Assembly: GCF_001423485.1 (NCBI RefSeq)
Contig: NZ_LMOD01000003.1
Coordinates: 671,987-735,986 of the forward strand
DNA from: Microbacterium sp. Leaf320
Lineage (GTDB): Bacteria > Actinomycetota > Actinomycetes > Actinomycetales > Microbacteriaceae
Length of the DNA: 64,000 bases
Direction of reading: 5' to 3'
Part shown: positions 1 through 9,200 of the stretch, one piece after another
Position numbering within the stretch: position 1 is the stretch's first letter
Layout of the letters: each line of letters opens with the position of its first letter
Position numbers and translations under genes: made by a program
Notes under the pieces: generated by a model
Seen by the model: only the letters and a program-made list of their open reading frames with translations
Told to the model about the DNA's origin: nothing
Database searches by the model: none

Positions 1-87
1 CGGCGGCGAATTTTTGCCAGTCTATGGACGCCGACCAATAACGCGCCAATACTTAGATGCGGCTAACTCGATACCTCGGAGGCATCA

Positions 88-1017
88 ATGGATCTGCGTC
101 TGCTTCACTACTTCCTGGCGGTGTGCTCGACCGGAACGCTGCACGCAGCTTCGGCCGTCGTTCATGTCGCTCAGCCATCCCTGAGTCGCCAGATTCGGCG
201 ACTCGAACAAGATTTGGGCTTCACTCTCTTCGACCGCTCAGCGCGTGGGTTGTCTCTCACCGCCGCCGGCAGGATGTTCCTTCCGGTCGCTGAGGACCTT
301 CTCACCAGAGCGACTCAGGCGCAGTCGACCGCGCGTTCGATAGCACGCGGAACCGTGTCCGACCTCGTCGTCGTCGCAGCTCCGACCACGATGGCCGACA
401 TCATCTCCCCCTTCATCGTGCGCTCGGGGGCGTCAGGGATCATCGGCAACGCGATTGAAGCGATGCCGGAGAATGTGTACAGCGTCATCGAACGTGGCGA
501 TGCTGACTTCGCCGTCGGCACGCGGATTCCGCCCGCCGAACTCAGTTCGATGGTTCTGGGGCACGCCTACCTGTGGGCGCAGATGCCGGCGTCACATCCC
601 CTGGCGAGCCGCCCGAGTGTTCCCATCGCCGAACTCCTTCAGGAATCTCTTATCGTGATGAGTCCAGCTCATGGGGTGAGGCAGATGCTGGATTCCGCCG
701 CCGCACGCGCCGGACTCGCCTTCACGGCCTCTGTCGAAACATCCTCCCCCGTGCTCGCCCAAGCTCTCGCTGCGGCAGGCCGTGGCGTCTGCGTGCTCTC
801 CGACGACCCGCAACACGACCTCGTTGCTGTTCCGATCTCAGCCCCGGGAGGCGAACTCATCATCACCCTCTTCGGCGTGTGGGACGAGCTGCACTATGCG
901 AGCGCGCACATTGCCACGTGTCTGAAGGAACTGAGTTCCTTCAACTCTGAGCTGTACCCACAGACGACGAAATTCAGCGCCAAGGAAGCGATCCGTGAGG
1001 ATGTGACGATGCCGTGA
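88..1017 (+). CDS. LysR-family transcriptional regulator
   Basis: A 309-residue LysR-type regulator. The N-terminal winged helix-turn-helix occupies about residues 1-60, with the recognition segment AQPSLSRQIRRLE at 28-40, followed by the usual linker and a type 2 periplasmic-binding-like effector domain to about residue 290. The ATG is preceded by GGAGG at 78-82 with good spacing. It is followed on the same strand by a secreted serine hydrolase, a possible but unproven target. The effector is unknown. The last 25 or so residues are a polar extension beyond the usual LysR fold. Confidence 0.93.
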   Translation: MDLRLLHYFLAVCSTGTLHAASAVVHVAQPSLSRQIRRLEQDLGFTLFDRSARGLSLTAAGRMFLPVAEDLLTRATQAQSTARSIARGTVSDLVVVAAPTTMADIISPFIVRSGASGIIGNAIEAMPENVYSVIERGDADFAVGTRIPPAELSSMVLGHAYLWAQMPASHPLASRPSVPIAELLQESLIVMSPAHGVRQMLDSAAARAGLAFTASVETSSPVLAQALAAAGRGVCVLSDDPQHDLVAVPISAPGGELIITLFGVWDELHYASAHIATCLKELSSFNSELYPQTTKFSAKEAIREDVTMP

Positions 1018-1117
1018 TGCCTGGCGAGCATCAAGGAGGAGCCGAACTGGTCGTGGACTGATCGACGGGATGCCGTTCACACTGACTTCCACCCGCTCAA
1101 CAGATCCTGGAGTCCAC

Positions 1118-2914
1118 GTGCGTCGCTCACTCTCACTGCTGCTGTGCGGGGCCGTCATGGCCACCGCGCTCACATCCACGCTCGGTGCTGCCCCGGCACC
1201 GAGCGCAGACCCCGTCCCTGGAGACCCATTGGCTGGTTCAGGAGCGGTGACGCGTACGGTGCTCACCGCCGCAGAGCTCGCCTCCACGACGGCGCCAGCC
1301 GGCACGGTGCCCAACGACGCGTTCGCGCTTCCGGCCGAAGCGATGATGCCGAAGCACACCTTCGAGGGGACGCTCACGCTGAACGACGTGGGCAGCTCTG
1401 GCGGGCTCACCGCCCTCAAGGACCCTTACGGCTACGCCACCCTGGCGCCGCTGAGGCACTTGCCTCCCGTATCAGTACAGCTGGTGCAGAACGGCAGCCA
1501 CCTGGTGCCGGTGGTTCGCGGCGTGCAATACACCGGCAGCCCGTATTGGAATCTTGCCATCGGAGCGGGCCGAGCGTGGAGCGAGAAGGGTGACCGCGGC
1601 CAGTCTCGAGCCTCTCTCCCGTTCGCGCTGGTGGAACGCAACGCCAACTGCGTGCACAATGGCGTCCTCACCTTCCTGTTCAAGAAGAACAAGGTGTCGA
1701 ACGTCCGCTATCAGATCACGAGCGAAACCTGCCAGTACTTCCAGTTCGACATGTGGGGGCAGGTCAGCGCGAGCTACACACCAGGCGGCATCGTGAACGC
1801 GGCAGACATCCGGAATGCGTACGCGACGGAGGTCGCCGACCGGCTGCCATCGAAGCCGATCTCCACTCTTGCCACGGACAATCCGGGAGCGGGCATCGAT
1901 CTGTCCGCATTCGGGAGAGGTATCACACCGAGCGCCCTCAGCGCGTACGGGTTTGTGTACGACGGAGTGAACTACGTGGGTGACTGCCCCACCCGTCAGG
2001 GCGCCTACCCGTTCTGCAGTCAACTCCTATTGCCCTCGTACTCGACCGCCAAATCTGCATTCGGCGGCCTGGCGCTCATGCGCCTCGCCCAGAAGTACGG
2101 CCCCGACGTCTCCGAAGAGTTGCTGGAGGATCACATCCCGGAAGCGTCGGCCTCTTCGTGGGATGACGTCACCATCGATCATGCTCTCGACATGACAACC
2201 GGCAACTACTCCTCCGCCGGCTACCAAGCCGACGAAGCCGGACCCACGATGTCCTCGTTCTTTCTGGCAGAGACTTATACGGACAAGCTGACGGCGGCGC
2301 TCTCCTACCCGCACAAGGCGGCCCCAGGGAGCATCTGGACTTACCACACCTCCGACACCTTCCTCGCGGTCCGGGCGATGGACGACGTGCTCAAGGAACG
2401 GGAGGGCGCCGGCTCCGACATCTTCGCAATGCTCCGTGACGAAGTGCTCGAGCCCGCGGGAGTCGGACCCGACTCCCTCACGACACTGCGAACCGACAAC
2501 GCACCGACAGGAGAGCCGTTCGGCGGGTACGGCATGTTCTGGACCCCGGACGACATCGCGAAGGTGGCGAAGCTCCTCGTCGCCGATGATGGCGTCGCGG
2601 GCGGCACCCAAGTGCTGCATCCCGGGCTCCTGGACGCATCGCTCCAGCGGGACGCTTCAGATCGCGGCATCACGACCGGTGGGCCAACCCCGTTTCACTA
2701 CAACAACGGTTTCTGGGCGCGAGACTTCAGCAGCGCTGACAACGCGGCCTTCACCTCAGCGTTCTCGGTTCCGTTCATGTCGGGGTTCGGAGGGATCACC
2801 GTCGCACTCATGCCCAACGGGTCGAGCTACTACGTCTTCAGTGACAACGACGAGTTCGCGTGGCGAGACGTCGTCACAGAATCCAACAAGCTTGACTCGA
2901 TGACCGGCGGCTGA
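1118..2914 (+). CDS. Secreted beta-lactamase-family serine hydrolase
   Basis: About 598 residues from a GTG at 1118, which has GGAG five bases upstream and starts directly with a signal peptide (MRRSLSLLLCGAVMATALTS, probable cleavage after the Ala-rich segment). An ATG at 1070 is the alternative and would add 16 residues before the signal. The C-terminal half carries a class C beta-lactamase/D-peptidase type SxxK motif, STAK, with Ser309 and Lys312. A later YHT motif at about 409 takes the place of the YxN tyrosine. The N-terminal 250 residues are not recognised. It is likely an exported esterase, peptidase or beta-lactamase-like enzyme; the substrate cannot be told from sequence. Confidence 0.85.
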   Translation: MRRSLSLLLCGAVMATALTSTLGAAPAPSADPVPGDPLAGSGAVTRTVLTAAELASTTAPAGTVPNDAFALPAEAMMPKHTFEGTLTLNDVGSSGGLTALKDPYGYATLAPLRHLPPVSVQLVQNGSHLVPVVRGVQYTGSPYWNLAIGAGRAWSEKGDRGQSRASLPFALVERNANCVHNGVLTFLFKKNKVSNVRYQITSETCQYFQFDMWGQVSASYTPGGIVNAADIRNAYATEVADRLPSKPISTLATDNPGAGIDLSAFGRGITPSALSAYGFVYDGVNYVGDCPTRQGAYPFCSQLLLPSYSTAKSAFGGLALMRLAQKYGPDVSEELLEDHIPEASASSWDDVTIDHALDMTTGNYSSAGYQADEAGPTMSSFFLAETYTDKLTAALSYPHKAAPGSIWTYHTSDTFLAVRAMDDVLKEREGAGSDIFAMLRDEVLEPAGVGPDSLTTLRTDNAPTGEPFGGYGMFWTPDDIAKVAKLLVADDGVAGGTQVLHPGLLDASLQRDASDRGITTGGPTPFHYNNGFWARDFSSADNAAFTSAFSVPFMSGFGGITVALMPNGSSYYVFSDNDEFAWRDVVTESNKLDSMTGG

Positions 2915-2924
2915 GACGTGCACG

Positions 2925-2960
2925 CGAGTCCGTGGCACGTGCGCTCGGGCCACGGACTCG
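2925..2960. terminator. Bidirectional stem-loop between convergent genes
   Basis: A perfect 12-bp stem (2925-2936 with 2949-2960, arm CGAGTCCGTGGC) and a 12-nt loop sit between the stop of the serine hydrolase and the stop of the convergent SDR gene. There is no T-run, as is common for GC-rich actinobacterial terminators. Confidence 0.6.
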
Positions 2961-2975
2961 TCAGGCGGGCTGATC

Positions 2976-3776
2976 TCAGGCGAGCAGCGCACCCATCTGC
3001 TTCGCGATCATGGTCGTCGCGAACTTGGGGTTGAGGCGCGACAGGCGATCCATAGTCGCAGCATCCGAACCGATCGTCGCCCGGAAGCGGCCCTTGCGGA
3101 TCGCGTCGACGATCACTCGGCCGGCCACTTCCGGTGTGGTCGTCTTGTAGGCACTGTTCTCGGCCGACGCATCGCCCCCGAGATCCACGCCCGAGTTCGC
3201 CGCGATGCCGGTGCTGATCGCGCCAGGGAAGATCACCGTCACGTGCACGTTCGTGTCAAGAAGCTCGGCGTACAGGGCTTCGGTCAAGAGCTTCACCGCC
3301 GCCTTGGACGCGCCGTAGACGGCCTGACCGGGCACCGGTGCATACGATCCCATGCTCGCGACGTTGAGAAGCGACGCCTCCGGTCGGGCGAGGAGATGGG
3401 GCAGGAAGGCCTTGCACACGTTCATCACGCCCCAGAAGTTGACGTTCATCACCTTCTCGATCTCGGAGAACGGCAGGTCGTTGACCTTGACGAACTTCTG
3501 GATCACACCGGCGATGTTCGCGACGCCGTCGACCTGGCCGTGAGCCGCGATCACGGCGTCGGGAAGCGCGTCGATCGCATCCCGGTCGGTGATGTTCACC
3601 GCGTGCTGAGTGAATCGCGTGCCGACAGCCGCGAGCGCCGCCGTCGCTTCGAGCCCCGCGGCGTTCAGGTCGACACCGGCGACCGAGGCGCCATTCGAGA
3701 GCAGCCGCAGCGTCACCTCGCGTCCGATGCCGTTCCCTGCTCCCGTGACGACGAAGACCTTGCCAGAGATGTCCAT
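2976..3776 (-). CDS. SDR-family NAD(P)-dependent oxidoreductase
   Basis: A 266-residue classical short-chain dehydrogenase/reductase. The dinucleotide motif TGAGNGIGRE is near residue 11, followed by NIAGV (the NAG motif), the catalytic Ser in VASMGSY, and YGASK (the YxxxK pair) near residue 156. An AGAAGGA ribosome site precedes the ATG. It is the last gene of a minus-strand operon behind a Gfo/Idh/MocA dehydrogenase and an MFS transporter, so a role in oxidising or reducing the imported sugar or polyol is likely. The substrate is unknown. Confidence 0.9.
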   Translation of the reverse strand: MDISGKVFVVTGAGNGIGREVTLRLLSNGASVAGVDLNAAGLEATAALAAVGTRFTQHAVNITDRDAIDALPDAVIAAHGQVDGVANIAGVIQKFVKVNDLPFSEIEKVMNVNFWGVMNVCKAFLPHLLARPEASLLNVASMGSYAPVPGQAVYGASKAAVKLLTEALYAELLDTNVHVTVIFPGAISTGIAANSGVDLGGDASAENSAYKTTTPEVAGRVIVDAIRKGRFRATIGSDAATMDRLSRLNPKFATTMIAKQMGALLA

Positions 3777-3809
3777 GCTGTTCCTTCTGTGGGTGGGCTC
3801 CGGTCGCGA

Positions 3810-4781
3810 TCAGCGCGACTCGGAGGAGATGTCCGCGAGAATGCGGTCGAGAGTCCGGGCGATCGAGACCGTGGTCGCCGCATCGTGCCAGGGGTGCTCG
3901 CGCAGACCGGATTCGATCGCGACAGCCACCGCCTCGAGCATCGGGCCGTAGCCGTTGCCGACACGCGGATGCCGCACCTGCTCCGGCTCGCGGAAGATGC
4001 GCTCCGCCGACCCTGCATGCACTCGAGCATCACTGCCCGCCCAGAACATGGGATCGAGCGTGATCCAACCTCGCTCGCCGCTGATCGCCGCCGAGAGATC
4101 GAGAAAGTCCACCCCTGACCAGGCGAGCTGCGCGAAGACTCCACCGGAGTGTTCGAGCGTCGCGTGCCCTGAGAGGTCCACTCCCTCCGAGATGACACCA
4201 CGGGCGTCGAGAGCACGCGGCTCGCCGAGGAACCAGTGGGCCAACGTGACCGGATAGATGCCTCTGTCGCGCAGGATGCTGCCGCCGTCTTCCGGCCGCT
4301 CTTTGCCCGGGCGCGGGAAGAACGGGGTGCCGAAGCTCGCCCGCACGTGTCGGATCGCACCGAGCTCTCCCGCGGCGATCCGGTCGATCACCTCGACGTG
4401 CAGCGGGTTGAACCGCATCCACATCGCCTCCATGAGGAAGCGGTTCGCCTGAGCGGCGCGGTCGAAGAGCAACTCGGCGTCGGCGGCCGAAGTCGCGATC
4501 GGCTTCTCGACCAGCACGTGCTTGCCCGCGTCGAGGGCCTCGACCGTGATCGCGGTATGTGTGACGGCAGGGGTGGCGATGTAGACGACGTCGACGTCGT
4601 CACGAGCGAACAGCGCTGCCCGCTCGGCGGTTGCGAACGGGATGCCGTGCCGCGCGGCGAAGTCCGACGCACGGTCGGCGGTTCGCCCCCAGACGGCTGA
4701 GATGTCAGCGCCGATGGCGAGCAGATCGGACACGAGACGATCGGAGATGTCGCCGGTGCCGATGATCCCCCACCTAGGCAT
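3810..4781 (-). CDS. Gfo/Idh/MocA-family oxidoreductase
   Basis: A 323-residue sugar dehydrogenase-type protein. It has an N-terminal Rossmann fold starting at GIIGTGDIS, the family signature EKPIA with its catalytic lysine near residue 95, and a C-terminal alpha/beta domain. It overlaps the end of the upstream MFS gene by 8 bp, so the two are cotranslated or at least cotranscribed. It probably oxidises a sugar or glycoside with NAD(P). It could instead act in the oxidation-based glycoside cleavage seen in some Gfo/Idh/MocA partners, but nothing here decides that. Confidence 0.9.
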   Translation of the reverse strand: MPRWGIIGTGDISDRLVSDLLAIGADISAVWGRTADRASDFAARHGIPFATAERAALFARDDVDVVYIATPAVTHTAITVEALDAGKHVLVEKPIATSAADAELLFDRAAQANRFLMEAMWMRFNPLHVEVIDRIAAGELGAIRHVRASFGTPFFPRPGKERPEDGGSILRDRGIYPVTLAHWFLGEPRALDARGVISEGVDLSGHATLEHSGGVFAQLAWSGVDFLDLSAAISGERGWITLDPMFWAGSDARVHAGSAERIFREPEQVRHPRVGNGYGPMLEAVAVAIESGLREHPWHDAATTVSIARTLDRILADISSESR

Positions 4782-6213
4782 CGACGGCCCTCCGTTCGCG
4801 GATCGGCGCCACGGTGAGGGTCGCGAGGGCGACGAGCACGAGAGCGGCTCCCCAGACGAGCTGATAGCCGCCGGTCGCCGACACGACGATCGCGGCGAGC
4901 GCCGGTGCCAGCGCCTGACCGAGGTTCATGGCGACGATGGCCAACCCGAGATCCCGCCCTGCGCGTGCCGGATCGGGGAGCACGTCGATGAACATCGCGT
5001 TGTCGACCGGCAGGTAGATGCCGAAGGCGAGACCCGTGATGATCACCTGGGCGAAGAGCGCCGGGAGTGTCGGCGAGATCAGGGGGATCGCCATCGACAC
5101 CGCCATGAGCAGCGATGCGACGACGATGAAGGGCTTGCGACGGCCGACGCGGTCGGAGAGCCGCCCCGAGATCGCCACGGCGATGAGCGTGAAGGGGATG
5201 CCCGCGAGCCCGAGGACAGGGACCATGGCCGATGCTTCTGCGGCGCTGAGCGCCGGGGAGATGTAGCTCTGCAGCATGTAGAGATTGAGAACCGTCGACG
5301 TGCTGTAGCCGAAGAAGAACAGCACGCGCGAGATCCACAGCCACCGGTAGTTGCGGGCCTTGAGAGCGCTCGCGTAGCCGAGTAGGAAGGGCTTCCAGGC
5401 GAAGGGCTCACGCTCGACGTCGACGGAAGACGCATCACGGTTGCGGGTGACGAAGAGGACCGTCGCGATCGCCACGAGCAGGCCGAGGATCAGATAGAAG
5501 TCCAGCCCGACGAGTCCGAAGAGGGCCCCGGCGCCGATGCCACCGAGGATGCCGCCGATGATCGCGCCCATGCTCGTCCACGACGTCACGCGGCCGCGCC
5601 GGTCGCGCGGCACCCGGTCGGCGACCGTGGCCTGCAGCGGATTGCCCGCGACGTTGAGCGCCAGCTCGGCGGCAGACCACAGCACGACGAGCACCACGAG
5701 CGACGGGGCGTACCGGACGGCGACCAGCAGCACCGCGCCGAGGAGACCCGCGTAGAGGATCCAGGGGGCTCGACGCCCCAGGCGGGAGCGCGTGCGGTCG
5801 GAGAGCACTCCGATCACCGGCTGGAGGATCATCACGATGATGGCGCTGGTCGTGGTGACCAATGCCAGCCCGTTCGCTCGAGCCGCCTCGAAGTTCGAGA
5901 GCAGGTCCAGCTGTCGCGTCTGTTCCGCGGTCGGCGTGACGTCCCCGGCTGCGACAGCGCGGCCGAGCTCGGTGAGAGCCTGCAGGTCGACGCCGGCGTC
6001 TGCGCCGCTGAAGAAGGATCCGAACTCGAGCATCTGGATCTGGTTCGGCATGAGGATGCCGTTCGTCGCCGCCCAGACTGCCGAGACGGCCAGGGAGAGC
6101 AGCAGGTACCAGCGGATGTATCGAGAGAGCGGCTTCTTCGCGTCGTAGTGCACACCGATGTTCGAGGTCCACCGGGATTCCTCACCGGTGGGATGCGTGA
6201 TCTGCTCGCTCAT
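4774..6213 (-). CDS. MFS sugar/glycoside transporter
   Basis: About 479 residues with twelve predicted membrane segments. The cytoplasmic loops carry MFS signatures (DRTRSRLGRRAP near residue 110 and SDRVGRRKP in the second half). There is an unusual polar stretch of about 70 residues between the first and second membrane segments. I chose the ATG at 6213 (MSEQITHP); an in-frame extension to 6267 lacks membrane or family features. It heads the operon MFS-Gfo/Idh-SDR and has a LacI-type operator about 95 bp upstream (6307-6320). A role in hexuronide or glycoside uptake is inferred from the operator it shares with the glucuronide genes. Confidence 0.88.
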   Translation of the reverse strand: MSEQITHPTGEESRWTSNIGVHYDAKKPLSRYIRWYLLLSLAVSAVWAATNGILMPNQIQMLEFGSFFSGADAGVDLQALTELGRAVAAGDVTPTAEQTRQLDLLSNFEAARANGLALVTTTSAIIVMILQPVIGVLSDRTRSRLGRRAPWILYAGLLGAVLLVAVRYAPSLVVLVVLWSAAELALNVAGNPLQATVADRVPRDRRGRVTSWTSMGAIIGGILGGIGAGALFGLVGLDFYLILGLLVAIATVLFVTRNRDASSVDVEREPFAWKPFLLGYASALKARNYRWLWISRVLFFFGYSTSTVLNLYMLQSYISPALSAAEASAMVPVLGLAGIPFTLIAVAISGRLSDRVGRRKPFIVVASLLMAVSMAIPLISPTLPALFAQVIITGLAFGIYLPVDNAMFIDVLPDPARAGRDLGLAIVAMNLGQALAPALAAIVVSATGGYQLVWGAALVLVALATLTVAPIRERRAVDA

Positions 6214-6306
6214 GATCGCGGCTTCCCCAGCTGTGCTTTCGTCATCGAAGTCTCCAGACCGTCTCACTGTTGAGACAGTTACATCAAATCAGAGATCGAT
6301 ATATTC

Positions 6307-6320
6307 GGCAACCGATTGCC
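6307..6320. promoter_or_regulatory. LacI-family operator, site 1 (CAACCGATTG core)
   Basis: GGCAACCGATTGCC, a 14-bp palindrome apart from the two positions flanking the central CG. It lies upstream of the MFS-Gfo/Idh-SDR operon. The same core recurs at six other promoters in this window. Confidence 0.75.
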
Positions 6321-6359
6321 AATCGAATGTGAGGACCTGCGCCGTGCGTCGACCGGCGC

Positions 6360-7397
6360 TCAGCTGCGAGGAGCGGAGCCCGTGCTTCCTCGCACGATGA
6401 GGGTCGTCGCGAGAGGATCGTCGCTGACCGGCTCCGTGGCGTCCCCCAGGGCGTCGAGCACCTTGCCGACCGCACGCTCTCCGGCCAGCTGCAGCTGGGC
6501 ACGGACGGTGGTCAGTGCGGGGACGATGAGCTCGCTGCCGAAGATGTCGTCGAACCCCGCGATGCTCAGGCCGTCCGGTACGGGGATGCCTGCGGCTGTC
6601 GCCGCCTGGATCAGGCCGATCGCCATCAGGTCGTTGAAGGCGATGACAGCGGTCGCTCGTGACGCCTGCACTCGGCGAAGGGCTTCGCGCCCACCCTCGA
6701 TCGTCGGCGTGTGCGGACCGATCTCGACCACCGCCAGGCCGCGCCGTTCGGCGGCATCGAGCATCGCTTCCCACCGTCGTCGACTGATCCATGACGTCTC
6801 AGGACCGGAGAGATACGCGATCGAGCGGTGGCCCAGATCGGCAAGGTGGGCGACGAGATCCGAGACGCCCTGATCTACCTCGGGAAGGACACCGACGACA
6901 CCGTCGACCTGACGATTGATGAGGATGACGGGCTTGCGCTCCGCCAACCGCAGGATCCGCTCGTCAGCCAGACGGGTCGTCGCCAGGATCAGGCCGTCGA
7001 CGCTCGGCAGCAGCCGCGAGACCGCCTCGGCCTCCGCCTCACCGGACTCCTGCGATTCGGCGATCACCAGCGTGTACCCCGCAGCTGCGGCGGTGTGCTC
7101 CGCGCCGCGGACGATTCCGAAGATCACGGGGTTGGTGATGTCGGCCACCATCAGTCCGATGGTGTGGCTGCGTCCGGTCGGCAGGGCGCGCGCCATCGGA
7201 TTGAACTGGAAGTCCAGCCGGTCGGCCGCAAGGCGAATCCGCTCCTCCGTCTTCTTGCTTATGCGACCGGGCTTGCTGAGCGCACGAGACACCGTCGACG
7301 GGTTCACGCCGGCGAGCTCCGCGATGTCGTAGATGGTCGCGGCGCCGCCGCGTCGCCTGATGCGCTCCGCGAGTTCGCCGGGCAGATCGTCGTCCAT
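6360..7397 (-). CDS. LacI-family transcriptional repressor
   Basis: A 345-residue LacI/GalR regulator. The N-terminal helix-turn-helix is TIYDIAELAGVNPSTVSRAL (about residues 21-40), the hinge helix contains NPMARALPTGRS, and the rest is a periplasmic-binding-like sugar domain. The start is the ATG at 7397, 24 bp from the stop of the upstream gluconokinase gene; a longer frame reading back into gntK is spurious. Its recognition helix NPSTVSRAL is identical to that of the second LacI at 24924. It belongs to the beta-glucuronidase/mannonate dehydratase/gluconokinase operon and probably represses the CAAYCGRTTG sites. The inducer is likely a hexuronate or its catabolite. Confidence 0.95.
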   Translation of the reverse strand: MDDDLPGELAERIRRRGGAATIYDIAELAGVNPSTVSRALSKPGRISKKTEERIRLAADRLDFQFNPMARALPTGRSHTIGLMVADITNPVIFGIVRGAEHTAAAAGYTLVIAESQESGEAEAEAVSRLLPSVDGLILATTRLADERILRLAERKPVILINRQVDGVVGVLPEVDQGVSDLVAHLADLGHRSIAYLSGPETSWISRRRWEAMLDAAERRGLAVVEIGPHTPTIEGGREALRRVQASRATAVIAFNDLMAIGLIQAATAAGIPVPDGLSIAGFDDIFGSELIVPALTTVRAQLQLAGERAVGKVLDALGDATEPVSDDPLATTLIVRGSTGSAPRS

Positions 7398-7420
7398 GGT
7401 TCCTCCCAGCTCCCAGCGTG

Positions 7421-7936
7421 TCATGTCCGGCGCGATTCGAGCCATTCGACGGCGGTGCGGGCGAGTTCCGCGGGCGGCCGAGAGACATCGACGACCACTC
7501 CGGTTTCGTCTGCGTCGAGCATCTCGAGGGTGTCGAGCTGCGATCTGAGGAGCGAAGGCGGCATGAAGTGATCTGTCCGGCCGGTCGCGCGTTCTGCGAG
7601 CAGAGCGTCGTCGCCGTGCAGGTGCACGAAGACGACGCCCGGCACCCGCTCGCGAATCCGATCCCGATAGACCCGCCGAAGAGCCGAGCACGCGATCACT
7701 GCCCCCGAACCCGACCGCGCGGCGAGTTCATCGCTCACGCGGTCGAGCCACGGCATCCGGTCGTCGTCCGTCAGCGGCGTGCCCGCACTCATCTTCGCCC
7801 GATTGGATGCGGGATGCAGGTCGTCCGCGTCGAGGAACGCGAGGCCGAGATCTGTCGCGAGCAGCCGCCCCACGGTCGACTTGCCCGCAGCCGACACCCC
7901 CATCACCACGATCTGGGGCGATGCGTGTGCGCTCAC
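7421..7936 (-). CDS. gntK: Gluconokinase
   Basis: A 171-residue GntK-type kinase that phosphorylates D-gluconate to 6-phosphogluconate. It has the P-loop GVSAAGKST at residues 13-21, the substrate loop [14 protein letters not shown], and the family motif [13 protein letters not shown]. The length is normal for the thermoresistant gluconokinase family. It overlaps the mannonate dehydratase stop by 4 bp (ATGA). Its place in a glucuronate operon is notable because the canonical pathway needs 2-keto-3-deoxygluconate kinase; gluconate is probably a side substrate. Confidence 0.94.
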   Translation of the reverse strand: MSAHASPQIVVMGVSAAGKSTVGRLLATDLGLAFLDADDLHPASNRAKMSAGTPLTDDDRMPWLDRVSDELAARSGSGAVIACSALRRVYRDRIRERVPGVVFVHLHGDDALLAERATGRTDHFMPPSLLRSQLDTLEMLDADETGVVVDVSRPPAELARTAVEWLESRRT

Positions 7937-9171
7937 CAGTCGTGGACAGTGCCGTCGAGCAGCCGGTTGTACGGCAGATACGCCTGCTCGTACGGGTACT
8001 TGCCCGCCTCGTCGACGTCGAGATCGACACCGAGACCGGGCTTGTCACCGGGGTGCAGGTAGCCGTCGGTCCAGGTGAAGGACTGCTGGAACACCTGGTC
8101 GGTGCGCGAACCGTGCTGCATGTACTCCTGGATGCCGAAGTTGTGGATCGCGAGGCCCAGGTGCATCGCCGCCGCCATGCCCACCGGCGAGATGTCGGTC
8201 GGGCCGTGCATGCCTGACTTGATCTGGTACATCGCGGCATAGTCGAGCGTCTTCTTCAGCGCGCTGATGCCGCCCATGTGGGTGACGGCCCCGCGGACGT
8301 AGTCGATCAGCTGATCGCGGATGATGTCCTTGAAGTCCCAGACCGTGTTGAAGATCTCGCCGATCGCCAGCGGCGTCGTGGTGTGCTGACGAACGAGGCG
8401 CAGCGCCTCCTGGTTCTCGGCGGGCGTGCAGTCCTCGAGCCAGAACAGGTCATAGGGCTCGAGATCCTTGCCGAGACGTGCGGCCTGGATCGGTGTCATC
8501 CGGTGGTGGCCGTCATGCAGCAGCGGGATGTCGGGGCCGAACTCGTTGCGCACGGCCTCGAACACACCCGGGAGGTGGTTCAGGTACGCGCGGGTGTCCC
8601 AGTCCTCTTCCACCGGCTTCGCGCCGCGGCGGGCCGGCTCGTGGTCGTACCGGGCCTCTCCTCCGCCGGTGTCCGCCGATTGCGAGGCGATCCCGTAGAT
8701 CGCCTTGAGCGTGGGCACCCCGGTCTGCACCCGGATCGCCTTGTATCCCTGCTCCTGATGAGCACGGATGGAATCGAAGAGCTCGGGGAGTTCCTTGCCC
8801 GAGGCGTGCCCGTAGGCCATCAGACCTTTCCGACTGGCTCCGCCCAGCAGCTGGTACACAGGGAGCCCTGCGACCTTGCCCTTGATGTCCCACAGCGCCA
8901 TGTCGACCGCGGCGATCGCCGCCATGGTCACGGGTCCGCGACGCCAGTAGGCGCTGCGGTACAGGAACTGCCAGGTGTCTTCGATGCGCGACTCATCGGC
9001 GCCGATCAGCAACGGCACGACGTGCTCGGTGAGGTAGGCGACGACGGCGAGCTCGCGCCCGTTCAGCGTCGCGTCGCCGAGACCCGTCACACCGTCTGCG
9101 GTCGTGATCTTGAGTGTGACGAAGTTGCGGTCGGGACTCGTGACGATGACGTCTGCCCTGTCGATGGTCAT
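7933..9171 (-). CDS. manD: D-mannonate dehydratase, enolase superfamily (ManD/RspA type)
   Basis: A 412-residue enolase-superfamily enzyme of the ManD/RspA branch, which dehydrates D-mannonate to 2-keto-3-deoxy-D-gluconate. It shows MALWDIKGK in the N-terminal half, [11 protein letters not shown] and [12 protein letters not shown] with metal-binding acidic residues in the barrel, and GEIFNT and HMGGIS further on. The start is the ATG at 9171 ([10 protein letters not shown]); earlier in-frame codons fall in the leader. It is an unrelated substitute for the UxuA-type dehydratase. ManD homologues vary in activity, but the beta-glucuronidase next door supports mannonate dehydration. Confidence 0.9.
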   Translation of the reverse strand: MTIDRADVIVTSPDRNFVTLKITTADGVTGLGDATLNGRELAVVAYLTEHVVPLLIGADESRIEDTWQFLYRSAYWRRGPVTMAAIAAVDMALWDIKGKVAGLPVYQLLGGASRKGLMAYGHASGKELPELFDSIRAHQEQGYKAIRVQTGVPTLKAIYGIASQSADTGGGEARYDHEPARRGAKPVEEDWDTRAYLNHLPGVFEAVRNEFGPDIPLLHDGHHRMTPIQAARLGKDLEPYDLFWLEDCTPAENQEALRLVRQHTTTPLAIGEIFNTVWDFKDIIRDQLIDYVRGAVTHMGGISALKKTLDYAAMYQIKSGMHGPTDISPVGMAAAMHLGLAIHNFGIQEYMQHGSRTDQVFQQSFTWTDGYLHPGDKPGLGVDLDVDEAGKYPYEQAYLPYNRLLDGTVHDW

Positions 9172-9200
9172 GTGTGTCTCCTGGTCGTGAAGGCGGTCGG

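Noticed and set aside
1..87. Promoter or operator for the LysR gene
   Set aside because: Apart from the ribosome site at 78-82, no clear hexamers or inverted repeat could be supported so close to the window edge.
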